Counted from the stretch's first letter, positions 14,401 through 24,618 are shown. The stretch: 64,000 bases of DNA from Amblyomma americanum (GCF_052857255.1 NC_135498.1:83476639-83540638), one strand, 5' to 3'. The notes: generated from the letters alone by a model not told the origin. Translations and numbers: made by a program.

Positions 14401-17400
14401 ACATTACATGAAATATTGCGGTCATAAGTTGTTTCCCGTTCAACAATCCTTTTGTACAGAAATGCTGGGTAGGTCCATCATGATTGGCAGAAAGCTTGCC
14501 GGTTCCGCAAAAGAGAAGAGAAAGGATAAAAGATGTTAAGAGAGGAAAAAGAAAGACACAACGCAAAGCAGTACATAACACAACTCTAAGCGCAAGAAAA
14601 AGAATGAAAGCACTGAAAGGAAAAACATAGAGCTTAATTCATCGCTGTGTAAAAATTCTGCCAAAGATTGAGAAGAAAATTTTGCAAAATATCTGCATAA
14701 GCGCAATCTTCACGTCGTGGTCTATTTTAGGTGTAAGATGCTCCTCACCCATTTTAGAACGTGAGAGTAGTAATCATTCGGACCTGTGTGCATGCCGCAG
14801 AAGCTGTCAAAGCCCCGATTGGTAGGCATATATTTCTCGCTGAAATAACCGAGGTGCCACTGGAAAGAAAAGAGTGAAAATTTTAATAACGACATTATTG
14901 AAGCGTGCAGAAGCCACAAAAAAAGCATGTAGAAACGATACACCGAACGTATTTATGTCCTTAGGAAAGATCTGTAATAGCGTTGACTAACATTTTTAAC
15001 GGCCAGCCGGAACCATAAAAATGTGCCATGTATTAGTGATTTACAGCAAAACGTTCGATGAAGCAACTCTTAACACAGAAATTTTTAACGCTGCGAGATC
15101 ATTTGCGACTCTGCTACTTCGCCGCCCGCATCATCATAGAGGTAAATTACGCGAAATAGTATAATAGCAGCATTACCTCTAAATCGGTTACTAAGCTACC
15201 TGCATCATAATCACACGTTAGGATACATGCTCTACAGGGCAAATTTACCTCGCACGTGAGCTCCTTAATCGTACAAGGTGAAAAGCGCCCTTTCCAAATG
15301 TTACTAGTCCTAGGGCCGATTTTACGCAGGCTCACGTATGGTGGTGATATTGAAAAGTTGGGAGAAAAAGCTATATCTATCGCTCGCCGTTATCATCATA
15401 TAGACGCTTTTTTTGCTTAATTTACCAGTACAATCTGTCGGGCAATTGTATCGATGCATTTCTGTTGCTGCGTTTGTTTGATTTTTGTACAACTTATGAA
15501 TAATCTCAAAGTTTTTATTTGGGGCACAATTTATGTTGTTCACCACCGAAAATCTTCAGTAAAACGAGCTCCTGGGCGAGTTGGTTACTTATCTTAAGCA
15601 TAGCAGCAGGGCAAAAAAACACACGAAAAGAAGAACGAGACACCGAGAGGCACGCACAGACGCTGCACCCACAACTGATTTTATTCCAAACCATCAAGTG
15701 GAATATAATTAAGTGTCTCGTTCTTCTTCTGTGTGAGTTTTCTTGCGCTGCTACTATGCTTAAGACAACAGCCGTAAACCTGACGAGATTTGCCTAATGT
15801 GAAACCATGGTTTTGCACTACGTGTCGCGTATGGAAAGTTTTGCATCTCTTAAAGTTAAAAGCTCATGCTCGCGCTGCTGTACTGTATGACCTCTCCTGC
15901 GCGAGCCGCGGCCCTGCTGCCCCAGAAAATTTTCAAATTTAATTCATTTCAACAGAAAAAAGAAGACGCCGACCGAAGGTTTGTGTCAAAACAAGGCGTT
16001 TCGGCTTCCATACGGAAGCCTTGTTGACTGAAATTTATTCTAGAACAGAGACGCCTAAATGCGCATCAACAACTGTCCCAGGCATCGATCTTGCGTTGGT
16101 TTGCGGGAGATTGCTGGTGTTACGATTAAGTATTTTTTCAGTAGTCTGAATCACCAAGGACTCGAGATACTGGCTTGAAAGCCAGTTCTTTTCTTTGGCG
16201 ATGATAGAAGCCCTTTCCCAGCAGATATCATGACCTGCCGATACAGCGTCCTCTGCAAGTGCGTTGGAAACGTCTTTTTTTTTTGAAGTCGTCAGAGTTG
16301 GCAGGCCACTCCTGAATTGTCCTGGCTCCTCACGTACAGTTGTGTTAAGTTCTCTGTATTCTTTCTTAATGCCTCCAACCAGCCATTTGCCTCGATAACC
16401 CGGGCGTCTTTTGAAACAATAGTACTATTATTCCTCCGGTGTAAAAAAATTCACTGTGGTATGTTTTGCCCAGGCGGTCACCTTCAGGATTATAATGATG
16501 ACCATGATAAAAGCTAGGACTAGCGGGGCAGGAAACTGTGCTGTATCAGGAATGTGAATGAGATATTTTGGCGTTTATGGGCCATAAGCGACTGAGACTA
16601 TTATGAATCAACGAACAAAGTGAGTTCATGAGATCTATGTGTATATTACGGTCAGCCTTCGCATTGGCTGAGGAAGGTAGAGGCGGTAAAGCGCTGTTAG
16701 CTCTTTATTCCTGAACGGGACGAAAAATGGTAGACGGTTTCTCTTTGCTCTCCGTTCTTTTACAGTTACAATGATAAATTACGAACTAGCCCAAGAAGAA
16801 GTTCTTGTTTACGAGGTGTGCAAGAACCTGAGTAGCGCTGCACTCCCTCAACTACTAGACACGATTAACAAAGTATGGCTGGATGGCGTCGTGCCCGAGA
16901 GCTGGAAATCGGCTTTCGTGAATCCTGTCCCGAAACCAGGAAATCCTCCGACGGACCTTGCAAAGTTACGACCTACGTCCTTAACTCCTACGCTGGGCAA
17001 GCTGGCGGAGAAAATTGTAGCCACACGATTGTCGTGGTGGCTAGAGCAGCACATTTTTTATCGCCCCGCAGAAATTGTCTTTCGTCCATATATTGGTACA
17101 GGGGACGGGTTGGCTGTCTTGTCATCTGCAATTTTGTAATCTACCCGCAGTCGCTATGTGCGTACTGTTTAAGCAATGAACGTTGGAAAGGCATATGACA
17201 ACATCAGCCATGCAACCATTTTGAACTCTATCGACATGCTTCATGTCGCTCTAAGTGTGCGTAGTTTTGTCGAATGATTTGTGGAAGGCAGAAAATTTGC
17301 AATACGCCTCAGCGGCGAAGCTGTCGGATCATTTGTTCCTCTCTGCGGCATGCCCCAGTGATCAGTATCGTCGCCGACACTAGTTAATATTGCTTTCCAT

Positions 17401-20400
17401 ACCGCTGGCTTGGCGCTTACATGATATCCCTGACAAAATTTATGCAGTACGTTGATGACATCACGGTGTGGAGTACTCACCAATATCTGCGTACTCAGGA
17501 GACTGCCCTGCTATCTGCCTTGGATGTTACCTCTAATTACGCATCATCCATCGGACTTCTACTTTCCGTTCATAAAACAACATACACGTAGGTCGCCAAC
17601 CGCTAGGGACGCCCCTAAACTTGCTGCAAGTCCAATCCGTCTTTGTCTATAAGGCCCCCCCTCTACAAAAAAGTCCGAGTGTAAAAATGCTTGGCTTAAC
17701 GATTTACCATTCAGGATAAGCGACTGCATAGCTTTCTCAGGCAAAAAGGCAAGCTATTGAGACTTGGGTTTGATTAGAAAAATTGCTCCTAAAACGGGTG
17801 AAGCAAGCTAGTTCGTTGCACGGCAATTGGTGAAGGCAGGTCTGCAGCCACGTATTGTCTATCAAGCCCAGTTTCAAAATCATACAAGAGCCCAATGGAA
17901 TCGCCTTGAAGCCGTGAACCTAGAGGCTATGAAGACCATTACGTGCCTTCCACGTATCACACCGGTCATAGCTTTGCAAGAGACTGTGCAGCTGAATACT
18001 ATTGATGAGCTGGTGCAGCAGCAACGTGATGCGCGCAGCCTTAAGGCCAGTCTATCGCACTCCACGCATGCACTAGGGACTTATGCAACATCACACCTCA
18101 TTTTTTCAGCCGCCAACGTCAGTTCTTCCCCCGTGGAAGTTTGAACACCTCAGCGACAACAAGCCAACAGATAATCGCCGACCAACATCTGCTAATTCGG
18201 CATCGTTGCTTCGCCAGATATTTGAAGGACAAAATGCTTGCCTGCCCGAAGGATCCATTGCTGTCTACGTAGACGCAAGCATACAAGCCTGCGAAGCAAC
18301 AACAGAAATCTGCTGCCCGTGCAGACTTGCTCTGAATCAAACCTCTAGGTTTAAGCTTACGGAACCCCCTACGTCCTTTTGTGCTGAGATCGTTGGAGTT
18401 CAAGAAGCACTCTGCTCCGTGGACGCCACATCCATGCTCCCTGTGGCCCGCGTTATCGTCCGCACTGACGCCCTTCAAGTTGTGCGGTTGCTACCACGTG
18501 TTAGCCGCTGTCCAATGATATGTCAGGACATCCACCGGCTAGCGGCAGGCATCCCGCAGCCAGTACATATTGAGTGGGTCCCACGCTATCTGCTGACCTC
18601 TCAAAGCCAGGCAGATTTAGCGACCCACCTCGCGACTCCAGGCTCATCATTGCCTCGGCTCCTTCATTTGGACAACTTCACCCTCCTTTCATCAAGAAAG
18701 GAACTCCTCCGGCGCCGCACACGTGCTCTCATCCCTCTGTGTGCGGTAACCCTCCCCCGCGGTATTACCCGTGCACAGGAGGTTACGCTTAAAAGGATCC
18801 GGGTCGGGGTTGCCCTCACACCAGTAGTCACTCGGAAGTGGCTTCAGTATCGAGATTTGTTTCCTCGACGTGGGTGTCCGATATGTAAACACGAGGCCAT
18901 TGAAAACGACATTCATCACTTATGTGGGACTGCCCAGCTCTCAAGCCTACAAGGATCCGACACCTGAAGGTAGCGGGTGTTTCACCAACCAACCCTGCTT
19001 CATATATTGCCTGGACGCAGGGACCGTACCATTGTTCTCTGCTGGACTTCTTCAAGTGAGCTAGCCCTTTTCCATTAATTTAATCACTACTATATTTTTC
19101 ATCACACCTAAATGATCTTTGATGCCCGGAGGCAATAAATCTCGCTTAAAAAGTTTCCTTCGTTCTCCTTTGCTTTCGCTATGTGAAGAGAAATTTTAAA
19201 TATGGCTGAAGCGTACCAAGCATATATTGGTTGGAAGGCTACACTGCTAGTAAGCCTCTATGAACTTGTGAAGCTGAGACGTAATGAACCATATCCTTTT
19301 AAAATATCTCGGCGACAAAACTCCACGAAACCGATTTTATCGCCGGTGACCTGGTTGAGCGCCCCTGCAATCGATTTTCCGTCGACGCCGTATAAGCCAA
19401 AGCTAAAACAAGTAGTCTTTTGTAGGGCGAGTTTCGATACAAACAGTGACACTGTATTATTAGTGCGCAAGCACTAAACCGGTGGGTACCAACCCCTGAA
19501 CAGAATCATCCATTGTCGCGTTGTCTGTTCACAGCTGGCATAGCGCGAGCGCTCCGTCCCACGCATTGCTTGCTCATCGTCGTCTTCTAAGTGTAAGAAA
19601 TCCTTTTTTTCGCACTGATTCGAATGTAGTAAAAATTCTCTGCAGTTTTTCTTACCTTTCCGAGGATGCGAGTTTCGTATCCCAAGTCTTTGAAGTACTC
19701 GGGCATAATCTTCAAGTCCAGAGGCAAGCCTGCTGGCTGCGCTGGCAGCAGGGCATAGTGCTGGAAACCTGCGTCGAAATAAAAAAAAACATACAAGAGA
19801 AGCAACGCGAATTAACTCAACAGTTAGACTTCGAATACGATGATTCTATAAAATCTAAAAATTAGATAAAGAACTAACAATTCTCTGAAATACACCAGAA
19901 ATTGCAAACTCTATTGGACCCCCAAAAGTGCACAGCTAGGAGAATTTATAATACATAGAAGTAAGGCACCAGAACTTTTCTGGGTTACTGCTAGGTTATT
20001 TTTGGCTAGTCATAACGTGAAACGTAATAGAAACCTTCTGTATCGTAGAGCGTTTTGCGCGAAGACAGCAATGAAGGTAAATAGAAAAACAATGTACGAA
20101 CTGAAAATATACCTCTCATTTATACCGCAAACCTATAACAAAGCTAAGATAATTCGCATGCAGTGGACAGCGCCTAAAAAGGTGCGCATAATCAAGTAAT
20201 GGTAAAAAAATGCCCTTATAAGAATGAAAACCAGGCTCAGTATATGCAACTCAAACAGAAGATTTTAGACAAAGCCGCTAAGACTTGATTGTTTATCTTG
20301 TTACGTTCCCGTGATGACTATGTGTGAGCTGTTTCTTTAAACATAAATGCACTGTGGTAGTTTATTCTTCAATACGGAAGTGAAGAAAAATTGCAATATA

Positions 20401-23400
20401 CTTAGTAGGGAGCTGTTCACAGGAATCTCTCATGTTAAACAAATTTCATCAGTAGATTGACCTCGCTAGCCAGCTCAGTGCGATCGTAAATACAAATAAC
20501 CGGAATTGTCCCAATGGTTTTATTATAATGTTACAATCCACGGAATTACCGGAACAGCTAAAATATACAAAAGAACATAGTGCGAAATCTCACAAAATTT
20601 GATTCTACTGGTAGGCTTTTTCAAGAAACATGACAGCATTTAGAGCGCACCTAAAATCTGTGAACTAAGTTAAAGCTCGGGAACGTGTAGATAGAGCAGA
20701 ACTAAAGGTAATTCTGGACTCAAGAATTCACTGCCTGCCACTCTCTGATATCCAGGAGTTCTGCTCTTATAACCAGTACTATTTTCTGCTGCCTTCCCTT
20801 GGTGGTCCATGAAAAGAGAGCTACCCTTATGCTGCAAAAAATGAGCTCGCTGTTAGTCGTACATACGATGAGAAGAGGACAACTACTACCTCTCCGTAAA
20901 CATCAGAGACGTCGACATGTCACGACATCATTAGTTGTCCAGTTTTGATAGGTTGCACAACCAGTCCTTTAATTCTTTGTTGCGTGCATAAACTCCTGGT
21001 TTATTGTTAGAATTGTCGCCCGCGAGCGAAAGGTACACAGTGGCTCAACAACTGCTCCTAAACTTGAAATGTTAGGTTGAATGTAATCCGGACAAATATT
21101 ACTTCGAATTCATGTTGCAATTGACGTTTAAAGTACACCCTACCCTTAAGGAGAAGTTGGTTCATATAATACATTTGCATACGAAAGAAAGAAAGCGTGC
21201 TCCAGCAGGAGCTGAAGTGCTGCCGAAAAGTGAGCAGCTGAATGGGGCCCTAGACCCCTAATAGTGCCCGGTAGTGTTTATGGTTGGGCGCGTAATGTTA
21301 TATGCAACGCTAGCACGTGCCGCATGGTATAGTCTGGTTGGGTGGACCGGTAAAAGAAGGGGGTTGTCGTGCCTCAGTCAGATCGGAGAGCAGGGATAAT
21401 GCTATGCCAGTAAACGTTTTGATTACATATATATTGTTTGCTGCCAGGGCCTCAGTTGCCTAGCGAAGTCATGCGCATCACGAATCTTAACCTGTGTGCA
21501 GCTCTCTAATTCTCTCTGTGAATAGTGGATACCACTTTTAACACTATCAATGTTACTTCCTGTTTCGTGCTGCTTAAATTATAGTCCCCGTTTTAAGGAC
21601 AACACCATTACACTTTGGTCTTACAAACTTTAAATTTCACTGCCATTCTGCAATCTTAGAGACATTATTTGATCATTCCACCCTGTGGCTTGTGTTCTTT
21701 TCCTTGTGTTGCTCCGTAACGGGAACACTAAAACCGCAACATTGCCACTGCTTAAATGTAACGTTGCCAGAGCCGAGAAGTGTTGACTATGATGGAAATA
21801 GGAACTTAAAGCGGCTGCAGAGAAATTTAGGAGTGCGCTTAAGGCGGGTGAACGGGTCTCTGACGCCGAAGAAGAGAAGCGAACGAATGCGTTATTGCCG
21901 AACCTTCCTTACTTATTGGTGTCACATTCCCATTGGAAACTTTTCACTTCACAGCCTTAAGGGCTGCCTTTGTTTCGTTCGTTAATATTTCCATAGTTCA
22001 CTGATATCCACACGCTAGGCGGGCCCACCATCCCAGCATAGCTCACTGCATTATTCACTCATCTGAAGTTTCCCCTCCAGACGAACGCACTGTAAGTTTT
22101 GCCGCTTGTTTTTTTCTCCCGCACTTTTGCAGACTGAGGCGACTTGCCAAACAACATCGCTGCCATACTGCTGTGCTGAAAATCTTGCCAGTTACCTTTC
22201 GTTGTATTAACAGTTGGGCAGTATATGTACCCACCGCACATGTACTCTAAGCATTAGAAAAATCAAATAAACTGAAAACGCTCATAAACCCTGAGCCAGA
22301 GTTAGTAAAGAGCAAGGTTAACAGCATTTATGGCCTGCACTGAATTGCGCAACTGTTGTACAGCAAATCACACAAAGATTAGGGGTGCTGTGAGTGATGT
22401 ACAGATGACTAATTTTCATTTTATTCTGATCTGAATGTGCGGAAAAATATTCCTTGTGGATATTTTCACCCTTGTGGCAGAATATTTTGTAGGCATGACA
22501 CAAGAGAAAAGAACCGATGTTCTAGCTACTTGTTTTAGCGGAATCAAAATTTATGGAGTAATTTGCAAGAACTTGTGTACGAAAGAAGCCCCTTATAGAT
22601 TGCTTGTAACTCCTGTGCACGCCTTCGGCCCTGAGGACAGTCATGCTCGGGCATCCACTAAACGAATACGATTATTGAATAAGGGCTTGATAAATAAATG
22701 GCTGTCTTCCTTCAGTCATTTTTGTCACCATACTCCGCGATATGCGGCCGACCTCGGAAATAGCAGGCAAGGGTTTCAGAAAAGACGACGGATGGAACGC
22801 GAGGGAGCTGCAGGAGAATTTTTTTCGCTATCCGAGTCCCACACATTGAAATATATTAGGTTGTCTTGAGAGTCGCGAATGCTGCTATAATCGTTTGTTC
22901 GAGCAAGCCAAGTGAAGCATTAGGCGCGAACGAAACGACACTGCGCCCATCGACTTTTTTCAACATAGGTGCGAGCTCTCGAAAAAAAGGGCAAACAGAC
23001 GAGAGAGGTAGAAAGAACCGACACGACAAGCGCTGAACACCGAGGAAGGAACTCGAGATACTAGAAATTAACTTAAGCAATACTGAAGCTTGACCTAGCT
23101 GGTTCTTTCTACATCCGTCGTCTCTTTGCGCTGTTTTTTTCCGAGATGCTGCACCAACTATCTCAAATGACATTATTACACAAGTGTGTGCGAGAATATT
23201 AAGTGGACACCGACCAGTATGTATGCAATACAGCCCACTCAAGAGAGCTCCCCTCGAAGGTGAGCAGAGTGGCATGGTGTAGTAGTTGTTCAGCACCACT
23301 CCTGTGCTGGCCAGGGCGTCGATGTTTGGCGTCGGGATCTGAGTGGAGCCGTGGAAGCTCACGTCACCCCATCCCTGCAGTGAAAGTGGTGGGAAAGGAC

Positions 23401-24618
23401 GGCTGCTATACACCAGTGAACACCGGGCCTGCAGTCGTTATCCACACACATATGTCGAAACCTCAGCCGACTGAAAAACGGAAATAACCAATACGCACTG
23501 GCTACCAACCAGCGAAAACAAACGCTTTGATACCAACTGGCAGCATTAGACTGGAATTTTCAGCAATAAATGCTGTTTGAAACTGTACGGCTCTGAATGA
23601 CGTGCGAGTAAAAAATAATTTTATAAAAAAGTGAAAGACTGTAAAAGACTGTGAAAGACTGGAACTTGTTGCCGGAAGAGTGTGTTTCAGTGTTCGATAA
23701 TCGCGTTTTTTATTGTCGACTGTCTTGTTATTGTTCAAACTTTCTGTTACCTTTATTAACATTCACTCATTGTTTTCTTTTACTTTGATGTTAACTTTGC
23801 TTAATGTTCTTGTTGCTTTTCTGTAAAAATGAACACGTTGTTTTGAAACTGTCTCCCCTGCGATAATGCCTTCTAGGCGACGCAGGTATTCTGTAAATAA
23901 ATAAATATTTTCGTCCTCCCGTGCGTTAGAAGTGACAGAATCATGAAACCAGCAATCGCCAGGAGAAGGCAATCTGAAGCATATCTGGGCCATGTTCGCA
24001 AAGACGGAGCATCCTCGCAAACACAAGCACCCTGCCCCATACGACGCTACTTAAACATGGTACACTTGAATTAAATGAGAACATATAAATTATTCATATA
24101 TAACCTACTGGCAACATGTACCTAATGTCGACGACCATCTGGAAAACATTAATGGGAACTGAACGCGATGTACATCGACGGCTACACCTTATGCACTAAA
24201 GACAGTACACCGCACAGCCATTCTGAAGGGAATTTATAGAAGCACGCGGTCTGTCTGCACACCGCTATATACATTACAGCTCCAACGTGAATTACCTTCG
24301 TAAATGAGCGAAACGATTTAGAACGGAATGGCGCCTGTAGCACTCTGCCACCTTCGGCATTTGGGTATTCAAGGTTCTGACTATATGACAAGATCTGGAG
24401 CATTTTTGCCGGTGGGCTGCGGGGCATTGGACATACCAAAAAAGTTCAGCACAACTATCTACCTCCTCTGAAACCCATTATGTGAAAACAAATGATGTCC
24501 TGAGTACTTCGCTCACCATGTCGTCCGCCAGGATGAATACGATGTTCGGCAGTGTATTGAGCGTAACTGTTGAAGCGGGCCATGTTGCGCAGGCAAACAG
24601 CAGCAGTGACAGGAACAT
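2297..24618 (-). CDS. Arylsulfatase B-like sulfatase, complete nine-exon gene
   Basis: Joining exons 24517-24618, 23215-23374, 19656-19768, 14749-14859, 13876-14055, 11683-11809, 8177-8470, 7032-7468 and 2297-2422 gives 1,650 bp, a 549-aa protein with no stop and consistent phases at all eight junctions. It starts with a hydrophobic signal peptide ([16 protein letters not shown]). Type I sulfatase motifs follow in order: ADDM (Asp32, Asp33), CSPSR (Cys71, converted to formylglycine in this family), GKWHLG (Lys125, His127), HQATH (His234), SDNG (Asp297, Asn298) and RGAK (Lys319). The C-terminal VPPVN...W..W tail is typical of ARSB/ARSI/ARSJ-type enzymes. Such enzymes hydrolyse sulfate esters of glycosaminoglycans in lysosomes or outside the cell. 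Putative N-glycosylation sites include NGT, NTT, NET and NDT. Length is close to the usual 530-600 aa. The exact substrate cannot be told. Family is seen from sequence; function is inferred. Confidence 0.93.
2615..2658. repeat. Perfect 12-bp hairpin
   Basis: CTGGCGCAGTTG at 2615-2626 is the exact reverse complement of 2647-2658, with a 20-nt loop. It lies in intron 8 about 200 bp before the last acceptor. No function is evident. Confidence 0.7.
4455..4540 (-). repeat. tRNA-like SINE fragment
   Basis: On the minus strand the segment reads as a tRNA-like module with a B box (GGTTCAAATCCCGG near 4478-4492) followed by a TCGTGGCTGCC end. No complete cloverleaf or discriminator is seen, so this is a SINE head or tRNA-derived remnant. 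Confidence 0.5.
4598..4735 (+). repeat. Purine-rich interspersed repeat fragment
   Basis: The stretch GAGGTTAACCAGGAGG... TACCAGTTTCTAACACTGCA, followed by a G/A-rich tail, resembles an interspersed repeat I associate with tick genomes. Recognition is by general appearance only. Confidence 0.35.
5559..5779. mobile_element. MITE-like element with imperfect terminal inverted repeats
   Basis: The left end (TAGAGTACAGTCGCGAGCAAA) and the reverse complement of the right end (5749-5779) share GTCGCGA(G/C)CAAA and an ACAGT core. The interior is GC-rich and non-coding, about 220 bp in all. No clear target duplication was found. Confidence 0.4.
6083..6320 (+). mobile_element. tRNA-derived SINE, near complete
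   Basis: The head has Pol III boxes: A box TGGCCGAGTGGTTATGG (6092-6108) and B box GGTTCGATCCC (6136-6146), inside a GC-rich tRNA-like fold. A non-tRNA body runs to about 6320 (GATGGAGGCGAAATTC... GTTAAAGAACTCCAGGTGG...). This layout matches SINEs abundant in hard ticks. Read as a SINE, not a tRNA gene, because the body continues and the fold is imperfect. Confidence 0.82.
6775..6870 (+). repeat. SINE body fragment
   Basis: The segment with GTGTGCTGTGCGATGTAGGTG, GTTAAAGATCCCTAGGTGGT and GGAGCCCTCTACTACGCC is homologous to the body of the SINE at 6.19-6.28 kb. The tRNA-like head is absent. Confidence 0.65.
7032..7468 (-). CDS. Arylsulfatase exon 8
   Basis: The acceptor is TTTGCCGCGCAG|GG, phase 1. 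The exon encodes [26 protein letters not shown], a family-variable stretch, and [21 protein letters not shown]. It ends CCTGCT|GTAAGT, a perfect donor. The open frame runs 17 codons past this donor to a stop, but that is intron read-through because exon 9 supplies the conserved tail. Confidence 0.92.
7469..8176 (-). other. Arylsulfatase intron 7
   Basis: A 708 bp intron between exons 7 and 8. No repeat or RNA feature was recognised. Confidence 0.85.
8177..8470 (-). CDS. Arylsulfatase exon 7 (SDNG and RGAK motifs)
   Basis: The acceptor is CTGTGTGCAG|GA, completing the Gly of YAGMVDALD. The exon carries VFSSDNGA (Asp297/Asn298 metal ligands), [20 protein letters not shown] (Lys319 sulfate contact) and [14 protein letters not shown]. 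It ends GCT G|GTTCGT, phase 1, a weak donor that fits the next exon's phase. Confidence 0.93.
9440..10125 (+). mobile_element. RTE-like non-LTR retrotransposon 3' end
   Basis: Broken plus-strand frames encode [14 protein letters not shown] and TTEWIL, then ARRWRQKV..., [15 protein letters not shown] and GEAFAC. These match the C-terminal end of RTE/BovB-type polyproteins (GH+.RR..NRW, TEW.P, RW.D, LGEA). The element ends in a GCTGATGATGATGATGA tail typical of RTE elements. It is 5'-truncated and frameshifted, inside sulfatase intron 6. A second copy lies near 39 kb. Confidence 0.7.
9646..9670 (+). repeat. Short TTAGG array (arthropod telomere-type)
   Basis: Five consecutive units: TTAGG three times, TTAGA, TTAGG. 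This is the arthropod telomere unit at an internal position, embedded in the RTE-like remnant. Confidence 0.7.
11683..11809 (-). CDS. Arylsulfatase exon 6
   Basis: The acceptor is TTCATGTGCAG|CCG, phase 0. The exon encodes [14 protein letters not shown], with the family histidine (His234), then [11 protein letters not shown] and TRYAG. It ends TATGCAG|GTAAAG, phase 1. Confidence 0.92.
11810..13875 (-). other. Arylsulfatase intron 5
   Basis: A 2.1 kb intron containing the fold-back repeat at 12243-12346. Nothing else was recognised. Confidence 0.85.
12243..12346. mobile_element. Fold-back (long inverted repeat) element
   Basis: The left arm, 12243-12289 (GGAATAACAGCGCTGAGAC... GAAGACAACAGGAC), is nearly the reverse complement of the right arm, 12296-12346, separated by about 6 bp. 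The structure is a near-perfect hairpin of roughly 48-bp arms. It resembles the fold-backs at 15.6 and 23.0 kb in polypurine/polypyrimidine make-up. Confidence 0.75.
13876..14055 (-). CDS. Arylsulfatase exon 5
   Basis: Sixty codons, phase 0 on both sides. The segment includes [18 protein letters not shown], then [19 protein letters not shown], matching the variable family stretch before the conserved YST.LFT.+A motif. The donor is AAATCAAAG|GTGTGAG. The acceptor has a CAGCAG arrangement, so the exon could start at 14055 or 14052 (one Gln more or less). Confidence 0.88.
14056..14748 (-). other. Arylsulfatase intron 4
   Basis: A 693 bp intron, A/T-rich, with no recognised feature. Confidence 0.85.
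14749..14859 (-). CDS. Arylsulfatase exon 4
   Basis: The acceptor is TTTCTTTCCAG|TGGCAC, phase 0. The exon encodes [20 protein letters not shown], then a [12 protein letters not shown] segment that closely follows the ARSB family, with His127 of the KWH motif. It ends AAATGG|GTGAGG, phase 0. Confidence 0.92.
15593..15764. mobile_element. Fold-back element with about 51-bp arms
   Basis: CTTAAGCATAGCAGCAGGGC... AAGAACGAGACAC (15593-15643) pairs with GTGTCTCGTTCTTCTTCTG... CTACTATGCTTAAG (15713-15764). The spacer is about 69 bp. Arm ends match exactly (CTTAAGCATAG / CTATGCTTAAG), with small mismatches inside. Confidence 0.75.
16035..16274 (-). pseudogene. Penelope-like element GIY-YIG C-terminal remnant
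   Basis: The minus frame encodes [20 protein letters not shown], then AKEKNW and [20 protein letters not shown] and a stop at 16037-16035. The AEH..xxGH.I.W..A.++A+E......LE...IQTT...+NR..G.L pattern is the tail of the GIY-YIG endonuclease region of Penelope-like elements in arthropods. Upstream sequence is too decayed to read. Confidence 0.55.
16771..19150 (+). mobile_element. I-clade-like LINE remnant with RT, RNase H and CCHC-type knuckle
   Basis: Plus-strand frames, broken by frameshifts and stops, encode RT palm segments ([29 protein letters not shown]) and the RT catalytic YVDD at 17448-17459 in another frame. A long open part (18083-18967) carries an RNase H domain: [29 protein letters not shown] and QADLATH give the D-E-D-D residues. 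A Cys/His knuckle ([17 protein letters not shown]) follows. An AATAAA lies at 19133-19138 near the 3' end. The element is antisense to the sulfatase gene, 5'-truncated and inactive. Confidence 0.82.
19656..19768 (-). CDS. Arylsulfatase exon 3
   Basis: The acceptor is TTTCGACGCAG|GT, completing a Gly codon. The exon encodes FQHYALL...[24 protein letters not shown], the sulfatase segment that ends in the active-site Lys125. It ends GGAAAG|GTAAGA, phase 0. Confidence 0.92.
19769..23214 (-). other. Arylsulfatase intron 2
   Basis: A 3.4 kb intron. Apart from the fold-back at 22.98-23.15 kb, no feature was recognised; open frames at 21.7 and 22.4 kb on the plus strand match no family I know. Confidence 0.85.
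22977..23146. mobile_element. Fold-back element (third copy of this type)
   Basis: TCTCGAAAAAAAGGGCAAAC... GGTAGAAAGAACC (22977-23019) pairs imperfectly with GGTTCTTTCTAC... CTGTTTTTTTCCGAGA (23101-23146), with a spacer of about 80 bp. It is more diverged than the fold-backs at 12.2 and 15.6 kb. Confidence 0.6.
23215..23374 (-). CDS. Arylsulfatase exon 2 (formylglycine motif)
   Basis: The acceptor is TTTCACTGCAG|GGATGG, phase 0. The exon encodes [10 protein letters not shown], then PTPNIDALA and the catalytic CSPSR with GALLSG, i.e. the formylglycine signature C-x-P-x-R (Cys71). It ends ACT G|GTCGGT, phase 1. The donor is weaker than consensus, but the next exon restores the Gly codon exactly. 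Confidence 0.92.
23375..24516 (-). other. Arylsulfatase intron 1
   Basis: A 1.1 kb GT-AG intron (GTGAGC...CTGCAG) with a short tandem of GTGAAAGACT-type units near 23630-23665. Nothing else was recognised. Confidence 0.85.
24517..24618 (-). CDS. Arylsulfatase exon 1 (signal peptide and first Asp pair)
   Basis: This exon encodes 34 residues. The ATG at 24618-24616 is followed by a hydrophobic signal peptide, then [12 protein letters not shown], the universal sulfatase start with the two metal-binding aspartates. The exon ends ATG|GTGAGC, phase 0. The frame is also open upstream of this ATG, but a signal peptide starts only here, so this start is preferred. No 5' UTR exon or promoter motif was recognised. 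Confidence 0.92.

Larger units (their letters stand above)
14860..19655 (-). other. Arylsulfatase intron 3
   Basis: The largest sulfatase intron (4.8 kb). It carries a fold-back repeat (15.59-15.76 kb), a Penelope-like C-terminal remnant (16.04-16.27 kb) and an antisense RT/RNase H LINE remnant (16.77-19.15 kb). Confidence 0.85.
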
